Positions 7,496-15,469 of a DNA stretch of 64,000 bases are shown in pieces. Each line of letters opens with the position of its first letter. Within the stretch, counting starts at the first letter, position 1. The notes beneath the pieces were generated by a model, which did no database searches, was not told the DNA's origin, and saw only the letters and a program-made list of their open reading frames with translations. Source of the DNA: CAVSXS01 sp963767715. Its GTDB lineage: Bacteria; Chloroflexota; Ktedonobacteria; Ktedonobacterales; Ktedonobacteraceae. The stretch covers positions 186,001-250,000 of the forward strand of contig CAVYFA010000016.1 in the NCBI GenBank assembly GCA_963767715.1, given 5' to 3'. Position numbers and translations under genes: made by a program.

Positions 7496-8593
7496 CTACC
7501 TGGCGAGAAAGGGTGGGTAATCGTTAATTTCCCCCGTTAAAAATTTAGCGAGCAAACGCACTTGCAACTCGAGACAGCGCCGATACGTCGTTTTGTAGCC
7601 AAAGATCGGGTGGCTGACCTCTTCATTCAAGCGCTCCTCCAGTTTCGTAAAGAAGACCGTGCGTTTCTCTTGCTTCAGACGATAGGCCCCTAGTTCGACC
7701 ACGAAATCGGTGGAAGTGAGTATCCGGTGGTTCAGTATGTTGAGCACGACCGAGTCCACAATCACCGGCCGGAATTCTTCCATGAGGTCTAACGCCAGGG
7801 CCGGGCGGCCATAGAAAGAACTGTGCAGGTAACCTACAAAGTGATCGAAACCCACCAGTTGGACCGCGCTGGCCACCTTGTTGGTCAGCAGCGAGTACCC
7901 AAAGCTCAGAAGGGAGTTGACCGGATCAGTAGGAGGTCGCTTCACTCGCCCAGGAAAAGGCCATTGCCTGGGATCAGAGATCAGCTTGCCGAAGCAGTTG
8001 AAGTAAGCCGCGCTGCCTGCCCCCTCGATTCCCAGGATCGTCTCCAACGGTGTGCCTTCCACACGGTGATCCCCGCTTGCTACTGCGCGTGCTGGAAAAA
8101 CGTGCGGGATCGTCAGCGCTTCCAGGGTCTTCATTGCGACGGCGAGCTGGTCGATGGCCTGGCTCACTACCAGATCAGCTTGTGCGCGATTGTACCGCAG
8201 TAATCTCTGGCGCTGATTCGCCAGTTTGCCGATCACGAAGCGCCGCGCCAGCTCGCAGCGTTTCGCCATGTCCTGGTGCGCACGGAACTGCGCCATGCGT
8301 AGTATCGCGTTCTTGGAAAACGGGGGCGATAAGCGGCCCTTGAACTGTCCGTAGCGCCCCAAAAAGGTGATCTCGATCTCGTGTTCCAGCAATAGATGCA
8401 GAGCCGAGGCGGTCAGTGTAATCTCTCCCAGCACGATTACTTCATCGATCTTGATCAAGGGAATACGCTCGCTGCGTGCCGGTGTGGCCTTGACGCCATC
8501 TTTGGCCTGCCTGGCCGGAACTTCTACCAGCAGCATATTCTCGGTCTCACGGCGCACCAATGAATATTCTTCCGTCAGGTAAAGTGTTGGCAT
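7496..8593 (-). CDS. cas1: CRISPR-associated integrase Cas1
   Basis: I start the 365-residue protein at ATG 8593 (MPTLYLTEEYSLV) because AAGGA sits nine bases upstream and Cas1 alignments begin here; the frame is open for another 26 codons. The catalytic triad is visible: Glu190 in GIEGAGS, His257 in VGYLHSSFYGRPALALD, and Asp269/Glu272 in LDLMEEFRP. Cas1 integrates new spacers at the leader-repeat junction. It lies 20 bp after cas4 and 5 bp before cas2. It is a plain Cas1, not fused to the neighbouring reverse transcriptase. Confidence 0.96.
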   Translation of the reverse strand: MPTLYLTEEYSLVRRETENMLLVEVPARQAKDGVKATPARSERIPLIKIDEVIVLGEITLTASALHLLLEHEIEITFLGRYGQFKGRLSPPFSKNAILRMAQFRAHQDMAKRCELARRFVIGKLANQRQRLLRYNRAQADLVVSQAIDQLAVAMKTLEALTIPHVFPARAVASGDHRVEGTPLETILGIEGAGSAAYFNCFGKLISDPRQWPFPGRVKRPPTDPVNSLLSFGYSLLTNKVASAVQLVGFDHFVGYLHSSFYGRPALALDLMEEFRPVIVDSVVLNILNHRILTSTDFVVELGAYRLKQEKRTVFFTKLEERLNEEVSHPIFGYKTTYRRCLELQVRLLAKFLTGEINDYPPFLAR

Positions 8594-8613
8594 AGTAATA
8601 TCCTTATTACCCC

Positions 8614-9222
8614 CTACATGGATCGTAGTAATTTCACTTCTTCCGGCAGGCAGATGGGCAGCAGGCTGCAAGGCGGGCAGCGCGCGGCGAGTTTGCCTGT
8701 GAGTGGCGGCGGGGGCACCTCGCGGGCCGCTACCTGGAAGGCTTGAGCGATTGCCGCGCGCGTCCTGGCTCGCAACTGTTGTGTGAATGGCACCTTAACC
8801 CGACGTTGCGACCCGACAGAATGGATGTAGCCATAGGCAATCGGCGCTCTGCCGGGCAAGCGCTCTTCCAGGCACAGCGCCTGTGCGCAGAGCTGGATAT
8901 GCTCATTGAGCCAGTTGCCCTGGTGTCCATGCTTGTACTCGACGGGAATAAGCACGCCTGCACGCTCCTCGATCACGTCAGCAAATCCCGTCAGGTGCAG
9001 TGTTTCGCTGTAAAGATACAGGCGGGTTGTCTCGATCACTCCTTCCTCTGTGACGCGCGTTCCTGCCTGGTGCACGCGCTGGTGGGCCAACTGCCCTTCC
9101 AGTACGAATTCGTTGACCATCGTCTCGCCCTGCACAACCTGGTAGTAAAAGCTGCGCGGGCAGTATTCCAGCGCGTTGAGCGAGGAGATCGGGATCAGGT
9201 CTAGCTGTGATGTATCGTTCAT
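8614..9222 (-). CDS. cas4: Cas4 family exonuclease
   Basis: This 202-residue RecB-like protein has the four iron-sulfur cysteines Cys21, Cys182, Cys185 and Cys191 (CPRSFYY near the start, CPPCSLLPIC at the end). It also has the nuclease residues Asp82 (TGFADV) and Glu95-Tyr-Lys97 (PVEYKHG). Cas4 trims prespacers and sets PAM choice and orientation for Cas1-Cas2 in many type I systems and in type V. The start at 9222 follows AGAAAGG and lies 22 bp after the RT stop. Confidence 0.95.
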   Translation of the reverse strand: MNDTSQLDLIPISSLNALEYCPRSFYYQVVQGETMVNEFVLEGQLAHQRVHQAGTRVTEEGVIETTRLYLYSETLHLTGFADVIEERAGVLIPVEYKHGHQGNWLNEHIQLCAQALCLEERLPGRAPIAYGYIHSVGSQRRVKVPFTQQLRARTRAAIAQAFQVAAREVPPPPLTGKLAARCPPCSLLPICLPEEVKLLRSM

Positions 9223-9244
9223 TGGCTGCCTTTCTGGGATACCA

Positions 9245-10768
9245 TTATCCTTTCAGAATGCTGGTTTGCCGGTACGCACGCAATTGCTCGCCTTCGGGGG
9301 TAGCAAAGACCCGCCGCTGGTTTCCGGCGCGCTGCCAGTAGCGGCTGAGCAGCCAGTCCCGCGCTTTGCCGGGATGGCGCTTACTCGCCCACTGCAGGAG
9401 GCGCTGCTCCAGTAGATCATCGTAGCGGTCCATAATGCCTGCCGGGACAACGCCGTTGTAGTAGGCGACCCATCCTATGATCAGCGGATTCAGTTCCTTA
9501 ATGACCTGGGCCTGCGAAGCGGTCTGCAACTGTCGCAGCCGCTGCTCGATGGCAGCTGCGTGGCGTTTGCTCGCTTCCTGGCTGGGAGTGATGATGGTCT
9601 TGACCTTACCATCCAGGGCGACCGCCAGGGTCGCCCCTACCCTGGACGATCGCTCCTGGCGGATATTGAAGCCCAGGAAATCAAAGCCGACCTGTCCTTG
9701 ATAAGGCACAAGGGTATGCGTGATGCGCGTTTTTTCAGCATGCAGATGTAATCCCATGCGTGCTAACCAGCGCCTGACACGTCTTACCGACTGCTGTAGT
9801 TCTTTGAGATCAGGATGCAATATCACGAAATCATCGGCGTAGCGCACCAGCAGCGGCTGCTCCCCGGCGTACCCGGAAGGCGCATCTTCTGTGGAAGGGT
9901 CTCTTGTTCCGCCTGCCAACGCACTGCGTGCTACGGCTGCGCCGTCAGGCAGGCGGAGATGAGTGCCTTCTGTGGCTACCGCTTCCATGCCATGCAGGGC
10001 GACGTTCATCAACAAGGGCGAGAGCACGCCGCCCTGTGCAATACCTGTTTCGCTGGGGAACCAGGTATCGCCATCAATGACTCCCGCTGTGAGCCAGGCG
10101 CTAATAACCTGCCTGAGCGCGGGAGCGGTCTGCAACCTGTCAAGAACCACTGCCTGGTTGACATGGTCAAATGCCTCGGCAATATCGGCGTCGAACACGA
10201 ACATTGGTTGGCGTTCAATCGCCACGACAATGGCGGCGATCGCGTCATGCGCGCCGCGCCCAGGACGAAAGCCGTAACTATGCGGCTCAAATCTTACCTC
10301 CCATTCCGGTTCGAGCGCCAGTTTCACCAGTGCTTGCTTGCATCGGTCAATCATGGACAGGATGGCGAGCGGACGTCGTTCTATTGTTCCTGGCTTGGGA
10401 ACCCACACCCGTCGTACCGGCATGAAAGGCTGGTAGCTCCAGTATTTGGGGTGGATGGCCGATGCCATTGTCAGTCGCTGATTGGGGCCGAGCGATTTGA
10501 CGCCATCCACTCCGGCAGTGTTTTTGCCCTGGTTCTCCTCAGCGGCGCGGCGCACTGCTAACAGGCGAGCCGCCTCCGATTCCATCAAGCGCTGCTGCAA
10601 GTCGTACACAGCCTGTTTGTCACCACGCTGAGCAGCCTGTGCGATTTGCTTTTGCAGGCGCACCACCTGCTGCTCCAATGAGCGCCAGGGCAAGCTGTCG
10701 CGGGGCTGGTTCGCGCGAGTGGCTACATTTGATGGGCGCGGAGTTCCTGGTGACTTCTTCACCTTCAT
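9245..10768 (-). CDS. CRISPR-adjacent group II intron-like reverse transcriptase
   Basis: The protein has 507 residues. A helical N-terminal segment (about 25-90) leads into AGVDGV, then the RT palm: FVFDADIAEAFDHV (Asp193, Asp195), GIAQGGVLSPLL (242-253) and the catalytic YADD at 310-313. A group II maturase-like thumb follows (LNPLIIGWVAYY near 426-437). There is no C-terminal HNH endonuclease. Only 22 bp separate it from cas4, so there is no room for intron domains V and VI: it is not part of an intact intron. The likely role is acquisition of spacers from RNA or cDNA, by analogy with Cas1-associated RTs of type III loci. The start site is less certain because no strong ribosome binding site is seen. 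Confidence 0.9.
   Translation of the reverse strand: MKVKKSPGTPRPSNVATRANQPRDSLPWRSLEQQVVRLQKQIAQAAQRGDKQAVYDLQQRLMESEAARLLAVRRAAEENQGKNTAGVDGVKSLGPNQRLTMASAIHPKYWSYQPFMPVRRVWVPKPGTIERRPLAILSMIDRCKQALVKLALEPEWEVRFEPHSYGFRPGRGAHDAIAAIVVAIERQPMFVFDADIAEAFDHVNQAVVLDRLQTAPALRQVISAWLTAGVIDGDTWFPSETGIAQGGVLSPLLMNVALHGMEAVATEGTHLRLPDGAAVARSALAGGTRDPSTEDAPSGYAGEQPLLVRYADDFVILHPDLKELQQSVRRVRRWLARMGLHLHAEKTRITHTLVPYQGQVGFDFLGFNIRQERSSRVGATLAVALDGKVKTIITPSQEASKRHAAAIEQRLRQLQTASQAQVIKELNPLIIGWVAYYNGVVPAGIMDRYDDLLEQRLLQWASKRHPGKARDWLLSRYWQRAGNQRRVFATPEGEQLRAYRQTSILKG
9613..9645. repeat. Dispersed inverted repeat embedded in the RT coding sequence
   Basis: GGGCGACC (9616-9623) and GGTCGCCC (9629-9636) form an 8-bp hairpin stem, continued by CCTACCCTGG. 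The motif resembles the intergenic GGCGACCGCAAGGGTCGCC element at about 29,250. Here it is read in frame as SRVGATLAVALDG, just after the RT domain (residues about 376-387). It appears to be a mobile intergenic repeat that has entered the gene without breaking it. Confidence 0.5.
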
Positions 10769-11117
10769 CTAATATGTCGACTCACTTTCCATAATGAACT
10801 TTAACAACCAGGATCGGATAAATCGTAGGCGCCGATTTATCGTGCGCACCGCCTCTGATAATTAATGATTTATCGGCCCGTGGAGCGCATTGACAACCCG
10901 CTGCCGATAATGCAGATTAACAAATGAAGACGGACAGGTGCGTAGGGGCGCGATGATGATTGAACGGCATCCGACCGAGGCCGATAAATCGGCGGTGCAT
11001 GATATTCGGCACTTAACGGATTGAGTATCCGATCGATTCCTGAAGGTGATCATCGCGCCGGGGCCGGACGCGTGGCACCAGGACGCGATGAATCGCGTCC
11101 CTACGGGAGAGCATCTA
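10769..11117. repeat. Repeat-rich spacer between the cas operon and the ubiquitin-like operon
   Basis: I see no gene here. The stretch holds fragments of a dispersed family also found near 21,170, 21,350, 27,340 and 29,570: TTTAACAACCAGGATCGG, GATTTATCGG copies in both directions, TAATGCAGATTAACAAAT, and GGACGCGATGAATCGCGTCC at about 11,080-11,100. Several are palindromic. No T-rich terminator stands out. It separates two transcription units that run in the same direction. Confidence 0.6.
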
Positions 11118-12509
11118 TCAGACGTTGCAGAGAAAACAGCGCTTGTTCCTGTCCTGAACACTATCTCTATCCTCGTAAATGCGCATGTAGCCGTTGTTTT
11201 CATAGACCAGGATGGGCACGTGCCTCCTTGCTTCGGTATACTGATTGATCAACACGTCAACCGCCATCGTTGCCAGGAAGGTGTTCAGCGTCTTGACGGC
11301 GGGCTCTTTGATGTCTTTCCCGGTCACATAGCCCCTCTTGACCAGCGCTTCACGAATCGTCTGATCGGGATGCTGCTCGCTGGCAACCTTAATGGGATGA
11401 ATGCGATTGAGGCATTGCAAACAGAGATAGTCTCCCACTCTGGCGGTAATCACCTCTCCGCTCATATCTTCAACGGCGTTCCCATTTACCGTGATATTGA
11501 CCCCCAGGGAAAGCAATGGCACAAAAAACTTGATGGAAAGCTCCTGAGCTTTGAGCCTGCTGGCATGGTTGTCTGTTGCCACGATCATCCAGTCAGAGAG
11601 CGCCAGTACGCTTTCCACCTCCTTATCATGCACATCTCGCCTGCACGCCAGAACCGTCGCCTTTGGATTGATGCTGGTGAGATGCCGCTTGACCACCTCC
11701 ACTTTGTAGCGCTGCTGTTGCGCATCCTCGTAGTATGCGCCTACCACGCGGTTCAGGTTCGACATCTCCAGCACATCGGGATCGATCAGGTTGATCTCGT
11801 GGAACCCCATATGGATGAGATGCTCGGCAACGACCGATCCCAGGCCACCCACACCAATGATTGAAATGACCTGGTCATGCATGATTGATCGCATCACATC
11901 CAACCCGAGCGCCAGTGCGCCGCGATTAAAAAAACCATCTTTACCAGTCACCGCCGTTTTTTCGTAGCGCTCGTCCACGTGCTCGCGAAAGTCGGCACTG
12001 GCGATGTTCTCTGGACTCGTTTGCGTCTTGAGCAGCGCCTTTCTGGCGACGGGAGCGCCGCTGCTGAACGTCCAGATGCGCGCTGAGTACTTGCTTTGCG
12101 AAAACACAATGCTCGCGTAGTGCATCCCTTCAAACGTTTCCTTCAGAAAGCGAAAGAAGGTTTTTTCGTCTCCATCATCCGTTGCTGAGAACGCCACGCC
12201 CGCCGGGGAAAACGGATGCGTATGTGCATCGATAATGGTATCGACATCGTACCTGCTGGTCAGCTCAGCTAAAGCCTGGTGGATGAACTCTTTTCTGATG
12301 CGTAAAAAGGCCACACTCTGTTGATCGTAATCTGATCGCGCCGGGAACAGGAAATCGATGACGTTGATAATCGTGTAGCCATCGACCCTGCGCGTCTTTC
12401 CCAGCAGCACGGCGAAATGTTCGCTGGAAAGGTCTTCAAGCAGCCTCTCCCGCAAGCAGGCCAGATCACCTTGTTTAAACTTGATGAGATATCGAACGCG
12501 TGTACTCAC
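11118..12509 (-). CDS. JAB deubiquitinase-like / E1 activating enzyme fusion
   Basis: This is a 463-residue two-domain protein. Residues 1-150 are a JAB/MPN peptidase: Glu30, then His96-x-His98, Ser108 and Asp111 or Asp112 form the JAMM zinc site. Residues about 195-463 are a ThiF/E1 adenylation domain with the nucleotide loop GVGGLG (219-224), IDPDVLEMSNLNR (242-254) and zinc cysteines 363, 366, 458 and 461. In known systems the E1 adenylates the Ubl C-terminus, and the JAB part would mature the Ubl or remove it from targets. It begins 3 bp after the Ubl-E2 gene, so the pair is co-translated. Fusion of JAB to E1 is known from prokaryotic Ub-like operons described by Iyer, Burroughs and Aravind. 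Confidence 0.92.
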   Translation of the reverse strand: MSTRVRYLIKFKQGDLACLRERLLEDLSSEHFAVLLGKTRRVDGYTIINVIDFLFPARSDYDQQSVAFLRIRKEFIHQALAELTSRYDVDTIIDAHTHPFSPAGVAFSATDDGDEKTFFRFLKETFEGMHYASIVFSQSKYSARIWTFSSGAPVARKALLKTQTSPENIASADFREHVDERYEKTAVTGKDGFFNRGALALGLDVMRSIMHDQVISIIGVGGLGSVVAEHLIHMGFHEINLIDPDVLEMSNLNRVVGAYYEDAQQQRYKVEVVKRHLTSINPKATVLACRRDVHDKEVESVLALSDWMIVATDNHASRLKAQELSIKFFVPLLSLGVNITVNGNAVEDMSGEVITARVGDYLCLQCLNRIHPIKVASEQHPDQTIREALVKRGYVTGKDIKEPAVKTLNTFLATMAVDVLINQYTEARRHVPILVYENNGYMRIYEDRDSVQDRNKRCFLCNV

Positions 12510-12512
12510 CGG

Positions 12513-13199
12513 TTAGTCCTCCGTCCCGGACAGCACTTCGCTGATGAGCGTAAAGTAGGTCCAGAGGCTATCGCCTTTCCTCCAATCTCCCGGACGATAT
12601 ATTGGGGCAGGCTGCCAGCTTCCGGGGTTAATATAGACGCAGTACCACTTCCATCCCTGCGTGAGCGGATCGCTGCAGGCTTCATGATAAGCCGTCTGGT
12701 ACAGGTGCCCGTTGACGGAGAGCGGGATATCTTCCTTGAGGTAGAAACCCACAGGTGGCAGCTCCGGATACTCGGTGGGAAAGACAATCAGCAAATCGGT
12801 TGTCCTGGCAATGTTATGCCAGATGGGAGGCAGGACATACTGATTGGCAATCATCCAATCCGCGTGTTCTTCGTCGAACGACACGCCTCTCTTAAACAAC
12901 TTCTCCGCGATATCGTAGACTTGCTCGGTGATGAGCTGTTTGGAAAGAAACGTGCGATCTCCGCCATACGTGACCATGCCCTTTGTGCGGTCAGGGATGG
13001 TGGTGATCTTCACCGGCCTGCCGCGACTATCAAACAATTCCGCCGGCTTATAGGTATAGCCCGGCTGAACAGGTCTGAAAGCCAGCCCCTGTTGAATGAC
13101 CGGCCGCCGCCCAGGGGCAGGATTCATCTGTTGGATCAGATCCTGACCGGTAATGCCTGCGGGTGGAACTTGAATTCTTCTGCCGTTAACGATTGCCAT
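12513..13199 (-). CDS. Ubiquitin-like / E2 conjugating enzyme fusion
   Basis: In this 228-residue protein, residues 1-70 (IVNGRRIQVPPAGITGQDLI ... PAELFDSRGRPVKI) resemble the beta-grasp repeats of bacterial multi-ubiquitin proteins. Residues about 90-228 fit the prokaryotic E2 family E: WMIANQYVLPP, TDLLIVFPTEYPELPPVGFYL, then the W-rich end WKWYC ... WQPAPIYRPGDWRKGDSLWTYFTLI. Cys175 (HEAC) and Cys187 (WYC) are the only cysteines in the catalytic region; either could carry the thioester. The Ubl is N-terminal and has no free Gly-Gly end, so how it would be conjugated is unclear. It could act as an intramolecular regulator. It is the middle gene of the NYN / Ubl-E2 / JAB-E1 trio. Confidence 0.85.
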   Translation of the reverse strand: MAIVNGRRIQVPPAGITGQDLIQQMNPAPGRRPVIQQGLAFRPVQPGYTYKPAELFDSRGRPVKITTIPDRTKGMVTYGGDRTFLSKQLITEQVYDIAEKLFKRGVSFDEEHADWMIANQYVLPPIWHNIARTTDLLIVFPTEYPELPPVGFYLKEDIPLSVNGHLYQTAYHEACSDPLTQGWKWYCVYINPGSWQPAPIYRPGDWRKGDSLWTYFTLISEVLSGTED

Positions 13200-13236
13200 G
13201 TGTACATGCTCCTTCTATAGGCGCGATAATAAATGT

Positions 13237-13947
13237 TCACATCTCCAGTTCATCGATGATGTCAGGCGCGGATACCTGGATCTCCGTGTCTAGCTCCTCG
13301 ATGGGTATGTTCACCTTATCCAGGTCGCTTTCATGGGATTGGAGCAGGTCCTGGGTGTGTTCCGTAATGGCATCCTTCCCCGGCTCGCCATTTTGCGATT
13401 GGATCAGGTTTTTGTACTGCTCTTCGATGCGGTCTTCGCCCGGCTCATCACTTTGAGCTGCCAGGTAGGCGTCATAGTACACCGCCATGTCGATATAGCC
13501 TGAACTCTTGAGCAGGATATCTGCCCCGGCGGTCTCTTCAAAAGCGGCCACTTCGACACGCACACCGGATTTCCTGACTTCCTGGATGAGCGAGACAAAA
13601 TCAGAGTCACCGGAGGCCAGCACGATGATGTCGGGTTTCGCCTGGTAGACGACCTTCAAGACATCCATGGTGATCTCCACATCGAAATTGCACTTGTACG
13701 TGCCACCGGCGACCGTGCCCAACTTGGTCGTGACGATATAGCCGGAACGCCACAGTTCCTCGATTGCTGCGTCCAAGCGATGCTCGTTCCTCGGATTGAT
13801 GGGAACGTAGCAACGTGCATCAAGCAAGCAGCGTCCCTCGCCCACGTAGTTGAGCAAGTCCTGGTAGTTCAGACGGAATCGTTTCTCCCTGGCCGCCCGG
13901 TTGATGTTGGCGTAATCCAGGAAGAAAACCACTGTTTCTTTGTCCAT
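13237..13947 (-). CDS. NYN-domain (LabA/Limkain-like) nuclease-family protein with acidic tail
   Basis: I start at ATG 13947, six bases from AGGAGG; an ATG one codon upstream (13950) is an alternative. VVFFLDYANINRAAR carries the first PIN-fold Asp (Asp11), and VVYQAKPDIIVLASGDSDFVSLIQEV carries the second acidic cluster (SGDSDF). NYN proteins are PIN-like, metal-dependent ribonucleases in known cases. The last 70 residues are highly acidic (SDEPGEDRIEEQYK, ESDLDKVNIPIEELDTE) and probably disordered; they could be a protein-protein or conjugation target region. The gene lies 37 bp upstream of Ubl-E2 on the same strand, so it is likely the first gene of that operon and a candidate effector or substrate. 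Confidence 0.87.
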   Translation of the reverse strand: MDKETVVFFLDYANINRAAREKRFRLNYQDLLNYVGEGRCLLDARCYVPINPRNEHRLDAAIEELWRSGYIVTTKLGTVAGGTYKCNFDVEITMDVLKVVYQAKPDIIVLASGDSDFVSLIQEVRKSGVRVEVAAFEETAGADILLKSSGYIDMAVYYDAYLAAQSDEPGEDRIEEQYKNLIQSQNGEPGKDAITEHTQDLLQSHESDLDKVNIPIEELDTEIQVSAPDIIDELEM

Positions 13948-14173
13948 CATGATCCTCCTGTCATAACTTGCACACAAAGGATGCATCCGGCATCCTTGCT
14001 CCCCATCCTACTGCGCGGTATAACATAAGTGAATAACATGCGGATAGCATGTACTTATCGTGTTTTTTCCTGGCCTTGTCGTGCGTTTTCACCGTCCTGA
14101 CCTTTAAGCAAGGAAGAGCGGCTCTTATGCAAAACAAATCAAGCGATTGTGCCAGCAGGAAGCAATCTCAGCT

Positions 14174-15469
14174 ATGCAGAAGAAAAAGGCCTCCGACCCA
14201 ATTCCCAATAAACGATTGAGAGAGCAGCGCGAACTTAGAGGGTGGACGCAGGAGGAACTGGGCGAGAAGGTTGATGCCTCCGCGGTGACTGTGAGTCGCT
14301 GGGAAAGTGGAATACTTCCAAGCCTCTACCATCGTCGCAAGCTCTGTGAACTCTTTGACAAGAGCCCTCAAGAACTGGGCTTCACTCGAGAGGGAATAGA
14401 CGAGGAGAGCAACGTCCCCTCTCCAGGGACGCTGTTCTGGCCCCCTACTATTCCTGACGAGCCCTATTATCCCTTACCAGGACGTGAGCAAGACCTGAAC
14501 CTGTTACTCACGACCTTGCAGGACGCACAGGGACCATTGTGCATCGCCATTGATGGACTGGGTGGCCTGGGCAAGACCTCTTTAGCAGTGGAACTGGCCC
14601 GGCGCGCCTTGCGCCAGCAGCTCTTCGAGGGCGTCATGGGTGATAGTGCTCAGCAAGAGCTGTTCACAGGCGGAGAAATCATTCAGGCACGCGAGGCAGT
14701 TCTTGACTTCGATCATTTACTGGATGCTCTTGCTCGCCAACTCGGACACTGGGAACTACCGACGCTGAAGGAGGAAGAGAAGCGCCTGAATCTAGCCCGT
14801 TTGCTGCGGCAACATCGCTACTTGATCCTGGTGGACAACCTGGAAACTGCTGAAAACGCTGCTGCCCTGGTAGCTCGCCTGCGCGGCTTGCTGGGCACAA
14901 GTAGAGCTATCGTCACCAGCCGGCAGCAGGTCCGTCACGATTTTGTTCAGGCGCTCTCACTGAAAGAACTCGATCGGGAAGATGCGCTGTTGTTCTTACG
15001 AACAGATATGCAGCAGCGCGGCGGCCATCCTCTGCTGCATGCGTCCCAAGAGAAGTTGGTCGACATCTATCGCGTGACGGGTGGGGCACCGCTGGCTATG
15101 AAGCTGGTCATCGCTCAGGCCAGGTTTCTCGATCTGGACCTGGTGCTCAAGCAGCTACGCCAGGCAAGCGGCAATCTCTACACCTACATCTTCCGTCGTA
15201 GTTGGCAGCAGCTTGCTGCACCGGCACAGCGTGTTCTAATCTATATCGGCAGAACAGTGATGACCACTGTCAGTTGGGAAGAACTCGCCAGCGTTGGCAT
15301 TGCTGAGGATGAGGAGCAACTGCTCACAGCGATTGACCAACTGGTAGCCTACTCGCTGCTGGAAGTTGCTTCTACTGCCGGACAGCAACGGTATGGTATC
15401 CACCAGCTCACCCGTCAGTTTGTCAATGGTGAGTTGCCGAAGCTCTGGCAGGAACAAGGACTGCCATGA
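14174..15469 (+). CDS. XRE-type HTH / NB-ARC STAND ATPase
   Basis: Residues 1-70 form a Cro/C1-type helix-turn-helix (LREQRELRGWTQEELGEKV, then VTVSRWESG). An NB-ARC ATPase follows, with Walker A IDGLGGLGKTSLA near residue 130, Walker B YLILVDNLE near 215, the RNBS-B like AIVTSRQ and a GxP motif TGGAPLAMKL. The C-terminus holds a winged-helix-like segment. I use ATG 14174; an upstream TTG at 14147 is possible. The protein ends before any sensor repeats, and its stop overlaps the next gene's start (ATGA at 15466-15469). The next gene supplies TPRs, so the two likely form one split STAND switch. The role could be regulation or defence. Confidence 0.85.
   Translation: MQKKKASDPIPNKRLREQRELRGWTQEELGEKVDASAVTVSRWESGILPSLYHRRKLCELFDKSPQELGFTREGIDEESNVPSPGTLFWPPTIPDEPYYPLPGREQDLNLLLTTLQDAQGPLCIAIDGLGGLGKTSLAVELARRALRQQLFEGVMGDSAQQELFTGGEIIQAREAVLDFDHLLDALARQLGHWELPTLKEEEKRLNLARLLRQHRYLILVDNLETAENAAALVARLRGLLGTSRAIVTSRQQVRHDFVQALSLKELDREDALLFLRTDMQQRGGHPLLHASQEKLVDIYRVTGGAPLAMKLVIAQARFLDLDLVLKQLRQASGNLYTYIFRRSWQQLAAPAQRVLIYIGRTVMTTVSWEELASVGIAEDEEQLLTAIDQLVAYSLLEVASTAGQQRYGIHQLTRQFVNGELPKLWQEQGLP

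Noticed and set aside
9245..10768. Intact group II intron
   Set aside because: The maturase-like RT lies 22 bp from cas4, leaving no room for domains V and VI, and it lacks the HNH domain. No intron 5' end (GUGYG-type) was recognised upstream.
11118..12509. Molybdopterin or thiamine biosynthesis E1 (MoeB/ThiF)
   Set aside because: The adenylation domain alone would fit, but the fused JAB domain with a full JAMM site and the Ubl-E2 neighbour point to Ub-like conjugation. No ThiS, MoaD or cofactor gene is adjacent.
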